Shown here: positions 39,101-44,800 of the stretch, one piece after another
Layout of the letters: each line of letters begins with the position of its first letter
How positions within the stretch are numbered: the stretch's first letter is position 1
NCBI GenBank assembly: GCA_903813345.2
Contig: CAIIXF020000003.1
Coordinates: forward strand, 9,564,218 to 9,628,217
Length of the DNA: 64,000 nucleotides
Reading direction: 5' to 3'
Source: Owenia fusiformis
Taxonomy: Eukaryota > Annelida > Polychaeta > Sabellida > Oweniidae
Notes under the pieces: model-generated
What the model was told of the DNA's origin: nothing
Seen by the model: only the letters and a program-made list of their open reading frames with translations
Databases searched by the model: none
Program-made: the position numbers and the translations under genes

Positions 39101-39881
39101 AAAAAAGTCAAAACACCCCCACATTCATGGGGGTAGCATTAATCAACAGAGTTCATTTCTACTTAATTCTCATATAAGTACAGTTATATAGAAGAATGTT
39201 CTTCATAAAGGTTTAATACAACATTCAAATTTAATTTGGCTCCAGTGATCCTTTTAATATTAAAAATAAATCAAAATCTCCAACATTTGTCCAAGAGGCA
39301 ACACAAGAGATACCAGCCATGGTTGACAAAATCCACGGTCCAAAACCGCCGGTGTTCTCAGCTCAAAGTTTTAAATCTTGAATGCCGGGGAAAGGCCCCA
39401 TTTTGACATGATTTCCTTGGAGACATGTTGCCAAATGCAACCATAGAGGCCTCAGCTGCTGCCGCTGATACATCTTTCCATGATAACACATACAATACCA
39501 GGCCCATAGCCAGGATTTACAAGGCAAGGGGGGTTTACCAAGGGGGAAGCTTTTGCTAAGGGAAGGGGGGTTTTGACAGTTTTCAATTTTGGCAAAGAAA
39601 TCATAGTGCATGGTGGAAAACTGCATAATTTTGAAAGAATTTCTGGCCAGGGAGGGGGGTCACTCTCTCCGCTCCCCCCTGTCTACGGGCCTGGATATCG
39701 AAAGGCTAAATCTAAGCTACAGAATTTTACTTTGCAAAAGTATGAGTTCTTACCTTTGATTGAAGGGGCGGACTCTCACCGCTACTTTCACCCTGAAAAC
39801 ATAAACCAAAACGTTAAGCCACATCAACAAAATGTCCAGAAATCGATGCATGAGGAATTAAACTTACGATTCATCCGGCAT
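1..39881 (-). CDS. KIF28: KIF28/KLP-6-type kinesin-3 motor, 23 exons, 3' end cut by window
   Basis: ATP-driven microtubule motor of the kinesin-3 class. Exons, in transcript order: 39868-39881, 39754-39792, 38278-38354, 34042-34058, 26247-26269, 22076-22200, 21592-21670, 21069-21135, 20516-20702, 9139-9291, 8289-8386, 7669-7917, 6982-7063, 5938-6038, 5614-5804, 5262-5404, 4788-4937, 4260-4422, 3270-3654, 2728-2997, 2396-2560, 194-328, 1-122. All introns are GT-AG and phases agree, giving about 1011 codons so far. Visible parts: P-loop GQTGAGKS (residues 108-115), switch I NATSSRAH (222-229), switch II LVDLAGSE (256-263), neck helix, FHA domain (about 470-550) and a tail with [14 protein letters not shown] and [20 protein letters not shown]. 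The tail and the [14 protein letters not shown] stretch before the FHA resemble KIF28/KLP-6 rather than KIF1 or KIF13. C. elegans KLP-6 is a ciliary motor; a ciliary role here is inference. The stop codon is outside the window. Confidence 0.9.
194..328 (-). CDS. KIF28: kinesin exon 22, C-terminal repeat unit 1
   Basis: 45 codons, phase 0-0: [20 protein letters not shown] then [18 protein letters not shown] and an Asn-rich end. Acceptor GTTCTAG, donor GTAAGT. Resembles the next exon (C-x-EW-x-x-KP, then E/F-rich helix and G/S-rich end). Assigned to the kinesin because strand, phase and position fit; transcript support is lacking. Confidence 0.65.
329..2395. repeat. kinesin intron 21 with AGTCAAGACATTATA repeat tract
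   Basis: The intron is non-coding. About 690-1225 holds many degenerate copies of a ~20-22 nt unit around AGTCAAGACATTATATTGG with varied spacers. The rest (1226-2395) is AT-rich with no feature I can support. Confidence 0.75.
2396..2560 (-). CDS. KIF28: kinesin exon 21
   Basis: 55 codons, phase 0 at both ends: [20 protein letters not shown] then [20 protein letters not shown] and [15 protein letters not shown]. The second half is a charged helix, probably coiled coil. Confidence 0.82.
2728..2997 (-). CDS. KIF28: kinesin exon 20
   Basis: 90 codons in phase 0: [20 protein letters not shown], then [40 protein letters not shown] and [13 protein letters not shown]. The pattern resembles a C2-like beta fold found after the FHA in KIF28/KIF1 tails; the fold assignment is inference. 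Confidence 0.92.
3270..3654 (-). CDS. KIF28: kinesin exon 19, KIF28-type tail
   Basis: 385 nt encoding [40 protein letters not shown], a [20 protein letters not shown] stretch and an acidic [20 protein letters not shown] end. This is the part that most specifically points to KIF28/KLP-6 among kinesin-3 motors. Confidence 0.93.
4260..4422 (-). CDS. KIF28: kinesin exon 18
   Basis: Encodes [40 protein letters not shown] and a flexible [14 protein letters not shown] end. The L-P-M-V-x-E-x-N-x-(M/I)-x-EEL-x-(K)-x-x-x-FE-V motif fits kinesin-3 tails. Donor is GTGAGT. Confidence 0.88.
4788..4937 (-). CDS. KIF28: kinesin exon 17
   Basis: Encodes [20 protein letters not shown] then [20 protein letters not shown] and [10 protein letters not shown](G)-x-x-H-x-(Y/F)-x-F-x-NP followed by I-DWE(Y/F)AQ-EIA is the kinesin-3 post-FHA motif. 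Confidence 0.92.
5262..5404 (-). CDS. KIF28: kinesin exon 16, FHA domain second half
   Basis: Encodes [20 protein letters not shown] through [22 protein letters not shown]-x-EHA and the NG..(L)..(D)R(V)-x-FG pattern complete the FHA fold. Confidence 0.92.
5614..5804 (-). CDS. KIF28: kinesin exon 15, FHA domain first half
   Basis: Encodes [20 protein letters not shown], then [20 protein letters not shown] and [24 protein letters not shown] is the first FHA strand signature; [10 protein letters not shown] is typical of KIF28/KIF1 motors. Confidence 0.92.
5938..6038 (-). CDS. KIF28: kinesin exon 14, coiled coil
   Basis: Encodes [20 protein letters not shown] then [14 protein letters not shown], a charged helix likely to form a coiled coil before the FHA domain. 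Confidence 0.88.
6835..6972. repeat. AGAGAAAT dispersed repeat, representative copy
   Basis: Family of ~140-180 bp with blocks GGAATAAAGTAA(A/G)CA, ACACTCTAAATTGTATAGAA, TTCAAATTTTAGAGAGAAAT and GCAGACGACATT. Other copies are at about 8640-8925, 21695-21850, 25430-25570, 29265-29410, 29515-29690, 29790-29945 (inverted), 30520-30650, 34470-34600 and 36545-36705. No terminal inverted repeat or target duplication was identified, and there is no coding capacity. This copy runs up to the donor of kinesin exon 13. Confidence 0.8.
6982..7063 (-). CDS. KIF28: kinesin exon 13
   Basis: Encodes [20 protein letters not shown] and QAGLSPE, a short helical segment and linker after the neck. A dispersed repeat begins in the intron within about 10 bases of its donor (GTAATT). 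Confidence 0.85.
7669..7917 (-). CDS. KIF28: kinesin exon 12, end of motor and neck
   Basis: Encodes [20 protein letters not shown] then [35 protein letters not shown] and [15 protein letters not shown]-x-LT-x-LL and LRYA(D/N)RAK-x-IKN are kinesin hallmarks. 83 codons in phase 0. Confidence 0.96.
8289..8386 (-). CDS. KIF28: kinesin exon 11
   Basis: Encodes [20 protein letters not shown] followed by [13 protein letters not shown], the switch II helix and the conserved NKSL-x-x-LG motif that contacts the microtubule. Confidence 0.95.
8399..8650. repeat. 66-bp tandem repeat in kinesin intron 10
   Basis: Nearly four copies of a ~66-bp unit containing GAGTCATGTTTTGAAAAGCA and a TTGGAAAATAATTGAATTAG end, lying directly after exon 11's acceptor side. 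Copies differ by few bases. Confidence 0.9.
8977..9120. mobile_element. short dispersed element, copy 1
   Basis: CACAGCCAATATAATTCGG followed by GGCGCT, CCAGCACCGTTTC and TTCCGGCACCGAAAC blocks. A longer copy lies in the same orientation at 63525-63715. The shared blocks and contrast with the AT-rich flanks indicate an interspersed element; family unknown. It ends about 18 bp from the exon 10 donor. Confidence 0.75.
9139..9291 (-). CDS. KIF28: kinesin exon 10, switch I
   Basis: Encodes [19 protein letters not shown] (switch I) through MNLVDLAG (switch II). Several partial copies of its 5' half, each with its acceptor, lie directly upstream in the transcript (9292-9740). Only this copy is followed by an intact donor and the switch II coding part. 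Confidence 0.93.
9292..9740 (-). repeat. tandem partial copies of kinesin exon 10 with its acceptor
   Basis: A 94-bp unit starting at 9241 recurs from 9335, 9429 and 9523, followed by a more diverged, longer copy around 9640-9740. Each unit holds the first ~50 bases of exon 10 ([16 protein letters not shown] region), the acceptor CACTTTTCAG and ~40 bases of intron. None has the exon's 3' part or donor. Reading on from the near-perfect copies gives [10 protein letters not shown] then a stop, so use of such an acceptor would truncate the motor at switch I. Confidence 0.93.
9741..11430. other. non-coding part of kinesin intron 9
   Basis: No gene seen. From about 10250 onward the sequence is weakly similar to 16426-17215 (shared blocks GACAACCCC, TTAGTTTATG/TTAATTTATG and TTTTGCTGACT), showing that the LRR gene duplication took some 1 kb of upstream DNA with it. 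Confidence 0.6.
11431..13654 (+). pseudogene. LRR transmembrane protein gene A, frameshifted
   Basis: Two exons: 11431-11451 (MTTDQTK, donor GTAAGT) and 11728-13654 (acceptor CTTTCAG), joined in frame to give a signal peptide with core [12 protein letters not shown]. Twelve 24-residue leucine-rich repeats of type L-x-x-L-x-L-x-x-N-x-L-x-x-LP-x-GIF-x-x-L-x-S follow, then a long stalk of SDQ(T/S)TQ six-residue repeats (about 12820-13390), one membrane span ([20 protein letters not shown] region) and a short tail ending YYEKESYM. At about 12250 the frame breaks: relative to gene B, 11 bases are missing between GGGCACAAT and CCTGATGGC, so the first frame stops at TGA 12256-12258. Everything downstream is open in the shifted frame. 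It is either a recent pseudogene or carries a sequence error. Likely a cell-surface recognition or adhesion protein; ligand unknown. Confidence 0.85.
12821..13390 (+). repeat. 18-nt coding minisatellite (SDQTTQ stalk), gene A
   Basis: About thirty copies of an 18-nt unit like TCTGACCAATCAACACAA encode the Ser/Asp/Gln/Thr stalk. Because the unit is a multiple of three and lacks stops in other frames, long spurious frames appear on both strands. The Thr/Ser content would allow O-glycosylation (inference). Confidence 0.93.
14165..14790. repeat. 42-nt minisatellite
   Basis: About fifteen copies of a 42-nt unit containing CATATGTATATTGATGAAGA and TAAATGTTTGACTATACTTT. Units differ at a few positions (TTTGG/CTCTAG, AAAG/GAAG). 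A partial unit recurs at 14840-14880 and related sequence at 20040-20130. Being a multiple of three it is open in both directions, but it shows no sign of being a gene. Confidence 0.95.
15515..15590 (+). promoter_or_regulatory. candidate TATA promoter with short 5' exon
   Basis: GATATAAAAGAGG (TATA box at about 15521-15529) is followed 60-70 bases later by AACAACT|GTAAGT, a strong donor. The layout suits a TATA promoter plus a non-coding first exon on the same strand as LRR gene B, about 1.6 kb upstream of its ATG. No transcript evidence; could be chance in AT-rich DNA. Confidence 0.3.
17216..19206 (+). pseudogene. LRR transmembrane protein gene B, in-frame stop
   Basis: Paralogue of gene A with the same structure: exon 1 17216-17236 (MATDQTK, donor GTAAGT), exon 2 17518-19206 starting [14 protein letters not shown]. 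It has fourteen 24-residue LRRs, a shorter SDQTTQ stalk (about 18770-18990), a membrane span almost identical to A, and a tail ending CYEKESYM. The sixth LRR reads LNHLLFL then TAA at 18061-18063, where A has CCA (Pro of LPDGIF). Two base changes separate the codons. Reading continues in the same frame with perfect LRR spacing for 381 codons. AATAAA at 19275-19280 is a plausible polyadenylation signal. The gene is either a recent pseudogene or has a sequence error. Lies inside kinesin intron 9 on the opposite strand. Confidence 0.85.
19275..19280 (+). terminator. polyadenylation signal of LRR gene B
   Basis: AATAAA about 70 bases after the TGA of gene B. Confidence 0.55.
19380..19890. repeat. 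imperfect tandem repeat after LRR gene B
   Basis: Three degraded copies of a ~160-200 bp unit with blocks ATCCAAAATGGCTGCCTT, ACATTTACCCA(G/A)AATGC, GTTCTAGATTTT and CATCCCTGAAAATTT. A related stretch lies at 58745-58830, so the unit is dispersed as well. Confidence 0.7.
20516..20702 (-). CDS. KIF28: kinesin exon 9
   Basis: Encodes [20 protein letters not shown] through [19 protein letters not shown]-x-LEIYNE-x-(V/I)-RDLL is the kinesin signature in the core sheet. Followed by the 11.2-kb intron 9 that hosts two LRR genes. Confidence 0.95.
21069..21135 (-). CDS. KIF28: kinesin exon 8
   Basis: Encodes [20 protein letters not shown] and PNK, the GI(V/I)P helix region that follows the P-loop in kinesin-3 motors. 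Confidence 0.92.
21592..21670 (-). CDS. KIF28: kinesin exon 7, P-loop
   Basis: Encodes [20 protein letters not shown] followed by [14 protein letters not shown] is the Walker A loop that binds the ATP phosphates. Confidence 0.95.
22076..22200 (-). CDS. KIF28: kinesin exon 6
   Basis: Encodes [18 protein letters not shown] and then [23 protein letters not shown], the segment before the P-loop. Its acceptor CATATTTTTCAG is the first of five tandem copies of a 50-bp unit lying immediately upstream in the transcript. Confidence 0.92.
22201..22450. repeat. 50-bp tandem repeat carrying the exon 6 splice acceptor
   Basis: Five consecutive ~50-bp units, each starting CTGAAAAATATG on the plus strand, i.e. 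CATATTTTTCAG in the kinesin sense, identical to the exon 6 acceptor. Units end ATCAATTGAC. Only the unit touching 22200 leads into exon 6. Confidence 0.93.
22451..26246. other. kinesin intron 5, non-coding
   Basis: AT-rich sequence with no gene seen. It contains one copy of the AGAGAAAT dispersed repeat (25430-25570) and one inverted-repeat MITE (25857-26027). Confidence 0.6.
25857..26027. mobile_element. CAGGCCCGTAGCC-type MITE, copy 1
   Basis: 171 bp, starting CAGGCCAGGATTT (left end shortened) and ending GGCTATGGGCCTG, flanked by the 5-bp direct repeat TACCC (25852-25856 and 26028-26032). Internal block GAAAAACTGCATGATTTTGA is shared with the copies at 39499 and 60236. Confidence 0.9.
26247..26269 (-). 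CDS. KIF28: kinesin exon 5, 23-nt micro-exon
   Basis: Twenty-three bases encode FAFDYSYW (last codon completed by exon 6), the strand conserved in kinesin-3 as F-x-F-D-x-S-Y-W. Acceptor AAATAG, donor GTAAGT. Flanked by introns of about 7.8 and 4.0 kb. Confidence 0.85.
27575..28108. repeat. 25-nt minisatellite, left part
   Basis: About twenty copies of a 24-28 nt unit, AATGGAAGCCCTCCTCATTA with an ATTGT(A) end, alternating CCTCC and CCTCTT forms. It is split from 28497-28615 by the 371-bp insertion. Confidence 0.93.
28117..28487. mobile_element. 371-bp insertion with 9-bp target duplication and promoter-like content
   Basis: Interrupts the minisatellite. It is flanked by TATTTATGG on both sides (28108-28116, 28488-28496), begins TACCCTGCTTGCA and ends TGCAAAGGGTA, a short imperfect inverted repeat. 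A 9-bp duplication is typical of Mutator-like elements. On the plus strand the inside shows GCCCCGCCCC (28182), CCAATCAG (28253), CATTGG (28311), TGACGTAA (28336), CATATAAAG (28355), a near-palindrome at 28367-28386, ATTGG (28395) and a GCG|GTGAGTT donor-like site (28403/28404). Confidence 0.75.
28182..28404 (+). promoter_or_regulatory. candidate RNA polymerase II promoter inside the 371-bp insertion
   Basis: Ordered GC box, CCAAT box, inverted CCAAT (ATTGG), CRE-like TGACGTAA and TATA-like CATATAAAG within about 180 bp, then GTCGGTCAAATTTGGCCGAC at the expected start site and a splice-donor-like GTGAGT about 45 bp after the TATA. Order and spacing are those of a strong promoter, but no coding exon is seen downstream. 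Confidence 0.45.
28497..28615. repeat. 25-nt minisatellite, right part
   Basis: Four to five further units (AAGCCCTCCTCATTAATTGT and variants), continuing the array after the insertion. Confidence 0.88.
29515..29945. repeat. head-to-head pair of AGAGAAAT dispersed repeats
   Basis: One copy on the plus strand (about 29515-29690) and a diverged inverted copy (about 29790-29945), with a ~100-bp spacer. Both end in GCAGACGACATTTTA next to the spacer and contain TTTATTCAAA(A/T)TTTAGAGAGAAAT. A transcript would fold into a long hairpin. Confidence 0.8.
30705..30867. mobile_element. 163-bp fold-back element
   Basis: Two arms of about 60 bp: left TTGTATTCGCGAATG...ACCTACTATTTTAT, right the inverse complement with few mismatches. 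Only a ~35-bp loop separates them. A palindromic MITE is the simplest reading; target duplication is unclear. Confidence 0.8.
31915..32416. mobile_element. ~500-bp inverted-repeat element with poly-G tract
   Basis: Starts CAGGGCTGTCAACT and ends AGTTGACAGGCCTG, an inverted pair. ATGTAA occurs on both sides (31909-31914, 32417-32422), a possible 6-bp target duplication. Inside are six imperfect ~22-nt units (TGAACACCTTTGGCCAAA), a 26-base G run (32113-32138) and several GCGTGAC words. Confidence 0.7.
32113..32138 (+). repeat. 26-base poly-G run
   Basis: An uninterrupted G homopolymer. Its true length is uncertain in any sequencing method, and it could form quadruplex DNA. Confidence 0.9.
32425..32997. 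mobile_element. 573-bp non-autonomous hAT-type element
   Basis: Perfect 17-bp terminal inverted repeats TAGAGCTGGCATCGAAT and an exact 8-bp target duplication ATGTAATC (32417-32424, 32998-33005). The 8-bp duplication and the TAGAG start (Y-A-R-N-G) match the hAT superfamily. No transposase frame is present, so it would depend on an enzyme made elsewhere. Confidence 0.92.
33006..34041. other. kinesin intron 4, distal part
   Basis: No gene, tandem repeat or mobile element that I can support. AT-rich intron sequence. Confidence 0.5.
34042..34058 (-). CDS. KIF28: kinesin exon 4, 17-nt micro-exon
   Basis: Seventeen bases between TGTCTCCAG and GTAAAG encode most of NEEPKK, the short acidic/basic linker before the F-x-F-D-Y-S-Y-W strand. 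It is the only stretch in the 38277-26270 interval that I found to restore phase between exons 3 and 5. Too short for gene finders to call reliably. Confidence 0.75.
35994..36200. mobile_element. 207-bp MITE with 5-bp target duplication
   Basis: Begins CACTGGCAGATCCAG and ends CTGGATCAATCAGTG, imperfect inverted repeats, flanked by GATAT (35989-35993, 36201-36205). No coding capacity. Confidence 0.75.
38278..38354 (-). CDS. KIF28: kinesin exon 3
   Basis: Encodes [18 protein letters not shown] followed by ITNPETP, the kinesin-3 segment after VRPFNQR. Acceptor TTATAG, donor GTAAGTA. 77 nt, phase joins exons 2 and 4 exactly. Confidence 0.88.
38460..38666. mobile_element. CAGGCCCGTAGCC-type MITE, copy 2
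   Basis: 207 bp with terminal repeats CAGGCCCGTAGCCAGG and CCTGGCTACGGGCCTG and the 5-bp duplication ACATG (38455-38459, 38667-38671). The most complete copy in the window. Confidence 0.93.
39499..39693. mobile_element. CAGGCCCGTAGCC-type MITE, copy 3
   Basis: 195 bp from CAGGCCCATAGCCAGG to CTGTCTACGGGCCTG. Flanks AATAC and GATAT do not match, so the target duplication has decayed or the ends were altered. It lies only 61 bp downstream of kinesin exon 2 in the transcript sense. Confidence 0.88.
39754..39792 (-). CDS. KIF28: kinesin exon 2, first motor strand
   Basis: Encodes [13 protein letters not shown], the conserved N-terminal strand of the motor with the adenine-contacting RxRP motif. 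Bounded by TTTTCAG and GTAAGA. 39 nt. Confidence 0.9.
39868..39881 (-). CDS. KIF28: kinesin exon 1 (start codon)
   Basis: ATG plus four more codons' worth of bases encoding MPDES, then GTAAGT. The next exon completes the Ser codon and enters [10 protein letters not shown], the first beta strand of all kinesin motors, which fixes this start. No other in-frame ATG is needed. Confidence 0.8.
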
Positions 39882-39990
39882 TTTGGACTAGTTACTACAC
39901 TAATGCTGCTAAATCCTAGTTTTTTTGTCAGCGATATTCCTTCATGAGTATTTCTGTTTGAATGTGTACTTACTACTAAGCAAATTCTAG

Positions 39991-39998
39991 TGACGTCA
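39991..39998. promoter_or_regulatory. CRE palindrome upstream of kinesin start
   Basis: TGACGTCA about 110 bp upstream of the kinesin ATG. A CREB/ATF-type site in a likely proximal promoter; no TATA box or X-box was recognised nearby. Confidence 0.4.
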
Positions 39999-41780
39999 TC
40001 ATTTCTTGCTGAGCGATTCGATTTATGGAGGGGTGTTGGCGTAAATATATGTAAGCGGGAAATTTAAAATGTTTTAGGGCTACGTTTGCCTGCTACGTCC
40101 GCTCTGCATATTAAACAGGCAATGGGCCCATTTTTGAAGGAAAAATGACAAAATCTTATTTGAGACATGTTACTCACACACTCGATCAAGTAGCCTATGA
40201 TAAAAACATGAAAAACTTTAATTTGGGTCAACCATGGGCTTTCAACAAAATTGAAAGCCTACTGAAGTGAAAAAAATTACTTGCACAGAAAACAGCATTT
40301 GAAGTTCAGTGATCAAAAGAAGTGAATCACCACTTGTCACAAAGTGTAGCCTATGTTTGAATAACTCTTGGATTAAAAGATGGTTGAAAATTGTATCAAA
40401 AATAAATGGATAATTAATGCAAACAACAATGCCATCTTTTAATGGCATTGCTAAAAACGGGCTAAAAACTTGAAATGTATAAATTGATAGATCGAAAATA
40501 TTTTTTCATGATCTAGTGGTTGGAAATACTAGCCTATGAAGATCAAAATTGAGACTTAACAATTTACGCATTTTGTTCCTTTAACTTTATGGCTACTAGT
40601 AAATAAATAAAGTAAACTCAGTTATCTTCTCGACTCCACTTTCTAAAATCTTTCATTCCATAACACAAATAATGGACGTCGGACGTCGGATTTTGAAAAT
40701 TTAAGGCCCATTTTCTGTAAAATTTGGCCTTTAATTTAAAAATAAGGCCTTAAACATGTTAAAAGGCCCAGTGATAATGCCCAAAAGGCCCACTTATCAG
40801 GGGCGGATAAAGGATTTCAGGTTAGGGGGTGCGCCTTGATTTTTGACTTCGAGGCCGATGGATGAACAAAGGAGGCCGGAAATTTCAAGAATTTGAATGC
40901 AATTTGCCGCAATCTTATCATTTCTGAACGTTTTGAAATTATACGGTAACAAAAAACATGGGGCAAAACGGCCCTAAATATCTTATTTTAAGTTGTTCCG
41001 TACTGGGTATTTTCTTATCTTTTCGTATACAAGTCGAAAACTCTCTAATTTTCTCAATACAGATACGTATAAGGAAAATAAAGTGAGTCACATTTGCTCG
41101 GCGACCGTAGGCCTACGGTCTATCATACGCTCATCAGCCATTTTAGCGTAACTACATTATCTTTATCTCGTATATTTCAGCTTTCAGCTTTCAGGTTCCG
41201 ACATAAGATGTCACTTAAACGGATCTGTTTGAGTAACACAGCATTACTTCAGTAGACTACACAGTTATATATTGGACGCCATTTCACTCAGCTGAAATTT
41301 TCGAATCTTAAAATAAATATAACAAAACGGGGGGTTTTTAACATAAAAAATAACAAAAGGTTTTCCCAGTCATTGAGGGTGGTACGCAATCTCACACTCG
41401 ACGTTTGTCGCAATGACGTAGCCTGAGGAGCATTGCTTCCACACAAGAGTTCCGACTCCCTCTATGGTACTAAGCTCCGGAACAGATCATATGCATGAGT
41501 AAGGGAGGAATGAGTCGAGTTCCTAATCTCTGATCCCTGCCAAGAGCGGGCAGTTCACATCCGTGACTCGCTAGGCCTCGGAAAAGACTCAAACCACAAG
41601 GCACTATAGACCTTTCCACACATAATCGCGCCCGTTCCTCCTTAGGTTCGATCCACTGACCCCCCGGTTTATGGACCTACTACGATGCCACCCGGCCAAC
41701 TCGTTCTAAGTGTCAGTTCCGGTCAAATATTTCATATATATATTAGCGATCCATATGAAGTGTTAAAGAAAAAAAGTACC

Positions 41781-41847
41781 CATTTCGAGGGTCGAACCCA
41801 AACCGGCAAGACAGCTGACAGCGCTCTAGCCAACTGAGCTATAGAGT
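41781..41847 (-). repeat. tRNA-derived (SINE-like) sequence, left copy
   Basis: The minus strand reads GACTCTATAGCTCAGTTGG then CTAGAGCG, a good A box and D arm, and GGGTTCGACCC, a good B box. The T arm pairs with wobbles, but the anticodon stem and acceptor stem do not pair, so it is not a working tRNA. A run of Ts follows. A SINE head or tRNA pseudogene is most likely. The neighbouring 41640-41710 (TTGGCCGGGTGG, GTGGATCGAACC) looks like a second, weaker tRNA-like part. Confidence 0.65.
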
Positions 41848-44800
41848 CAAAGTTAATGACACCACCAAAATTAAGACTTTTAACTCTAATCCGCCTAATG
41901 GCCATTATTCGTTACGATGCGTTTATTTTGAACCGAAAATTAGGAGCTCGGGGAAATATTTGGGTTAACTAAACTTTAATAACGCAACATGTTTCACTGC
42001 AAACTACGGTTCATGTATTTTTGAGAAATATGTTTATAAATGAATCCAATAGTTTGAATCAAAGTTCTTGCTTTGCGGTTTAGTAAACACAAGGAAAGAA
42101 GGGGACTTGAAAAAGACTAAATACAAAATAATGCAACTAATTAGATTTCTATATTTTAAAATCTAGCCTATTTGCCAAGTCGTCATATTTAAGTTTGCGT
42201 TGATCACGTCAAGAAAATTAGCTAATTTGGCACATAACTAAGAAATCGATTCCGTTTAAAACTAATTACGCGTACCTGCTAATTCAAATCAAGGACGTCT
42301 ATGTACAAATGTTGTATTGATCCCTAAGTGGTCAAAACCTGAGCATGTATTCAGCGAATGGTTGAGTTCTGCAACTACATGTATAGTTTTGGCCATAAAT
42401 AATTCGTCATGGATTTGCCGGAGTGAGGAATTCCCATGTTGAAAATATGAGAATTTTCCCTGTCAATGTACATATTGTGATTAACCATGAAAATATTGGT
42501 TGTCATATGAATAAATCTTTATCAAAGACGTTTTATGAACCATATTATGGATTTTGTTTTGGATTTCAGTTGCAATTGAAATCAGTCTGAGTGAATATAT
42601 CAATGGTACCTAAACTGATCCTGATGTCAATATTAACTCTAGTATGGACCCAGACCGAACCCTGCGAATGCCCCTGGCTACGGGCCTGGGACCCTTCGTT
42701 TCTCCTTAATAAACAAAGAAGAATTTTAAATTGTAAACTGCTGCTTTCCAATTACAGTATCGTACCATTTTATGGTATGTTATTTTATGGTATGATATGA
42801 TATATGGGACAACTTCCCAATATCCGTTCACTGCAATATCTCGTAAAATCACAAAACTAGTGATGGCTACATCAATTTCATTCAATGTACCATGAAGCCA
42901 CGTCTCTCCTCTTTGCAAAGATATGTCATTAATTCACATGTGGCAATGGTTGGGTGAGAAATCCTTCCATTTGCACAGTTGGTTAAAATCGGCTCTGGAC
43001 CAAGTTTTAGATATTGCAAAAATCAGTGCAAGGGCTAAGTGCCAATGGAAGTTCCCCTGACTTGAATTGTTGTGACTTTTTCTTTTGGAGCTATCTCAGG
43101 AGCATCTGTGCACACAATTCCTCCACCAGATATTGCAAAACCTCGAGAAAGAATTGTCCATGGGCTGTTTTTTCTGCTTTAACCCACATATGAGGGCTGA
43201 TCCATGCATGACGTGGACAGATGAGCGCATCTTTATGTGCAAGGAAGTGGTGGCAATTTGGAGGGGTATAGGATATATTCTTGCAAGAGTATGAGTATGA
43301 ACACTTTACTGTCTCTGTCACACCTGTCACACCTTCTTCCAATAGACTGATTTATGCAATGTTTAAAACTTGGGTCCGAGCTGAATTTTGCCCCACTTTG
43401 CAAAATTAATGATTATTCGGCCAGTTACGACTCCCTGTGAATGAATGATATTCCATTGCAAAGAGGAGTAATTTGGATTTTTCTTGGTACATTGAATGAA
43501 AAGGATGCAGTCAGCATTTGGTTTTATGTTTTCTTCCAATATTGCATCTGGCTCCGTACACTGACTTTTGATAATTAATTCTCTAATTGATTCTACATTG
43601 CCTAATTAATTAAAACACAACACACATGAGTAAATCACCAAAATATTTATGTTATTGAAAAGCATTGCCACCTTTTGCATCACTTCTAAATTATTTCTGT
43701 AAACGTGCATTTTTAAAGGTTGTTTTTTCGAAAAAACTCAAAAACCAAATATAAATCCCTTTATGGAATGATTTATATATTTTGTGTGATGAAACATGTG
43801 TTCAAAGTACAATGTAACTTTGCATTAAAAATTGTAAAAAATTGATGGATGATGGTGAAAACAACGATTGTATTTTGAAAAAAAAACTTGTTAATGGGTG
43901 GATTAAACGCGAATTATGAGATAATCCAATTGATCTTGGAACCATTCTTTGAACTTTTCTCGAAGATTATGCATTGGTCTTGCATATGCATTTATTTTTT
44001 ACAGTCAGAAACTACTCGCCAAAAAATTATCAACTCTCAAGAAGCTGTTGCACTAACTTCCGTCATCCTTCAAAGCAAGTTGAAAAAGACCCTTTTTGAG
44101 CCTGGGAAGATCATTCTGTCATTGAAGGTGACATCTCAAATCTAAAGTCAGATTTGAACTTCTGATAACTTGAACATGATGATAAAAACATGATTTTGAA
44201 AAAAATTGAAAAGGTCATTGAAGGTCAAATCTTAAATATAAAGTCAGATTTGAAGTTCTGAAAACAAATATAGCCTTATCAACTTACTTGCTGGAATAAC
44301 ACCATGCGTTTTATAAAGGCGCCTCTAACGTTTACCCCGTTTGAAAAATAGGTGTAAGTATAGTCACACTACTATACATAACACCTAGAAATGCATAAGA
44401 TACTTTGTTTGTCTAATTGAATTGTTTAATATATTTTTGAAAGTGCCTTACTAGCATATAGTTTTTAACCGATAAACCATTCATAAGGAACGGACAAATA
44501 AAAACAAATACATAATCATTACTAATAAGCCAAATGGGTTGCTCATGAACACCTAATGCAAGGTATAGTAGTGTGATAGTTTCTAAATAGCTGAAAAGTG
44601 CTGACATAATAGATGTCACCCTTGTTTGTCTTTGATTTTCTAGGGCCAGACCTCCACTCACTCCAATGCTAGAAACTTGCAACAGTCACTTAATTTCATG
44701 ATTTATCAAAAAGTGTTGGTTGAATCTGTCTGAAACCCGAATGGCATACTATTGGATGACCCTGTCAATGTACATATTGTGATTAACCATGAAAATATTG

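Noticed and set aside
41781-41847. Functional tRNA gene
   Set aside because: A and B boxes are good, but the acceptor and anticodon stems do not pair, so it was kept only as a tRNA-derived repeat.
43091-43342. Frames on both strands in the duplicated unit (e.g. with CHHFLAHKDALICP)
   Set aside because: No recognisable family, overlapping frames on both strands, and location between inverted arms suggest repeat DNA rather than a gene.
44413-44682. Minus-strand frame of 89 codons with a hydrophobic stretch, duplicated at 50911-51180
   Set aside because: No domain, no splice partners and no codon-level conservation to test, because the copies are almost identical. Its presence in both copies reflects the duplication only.
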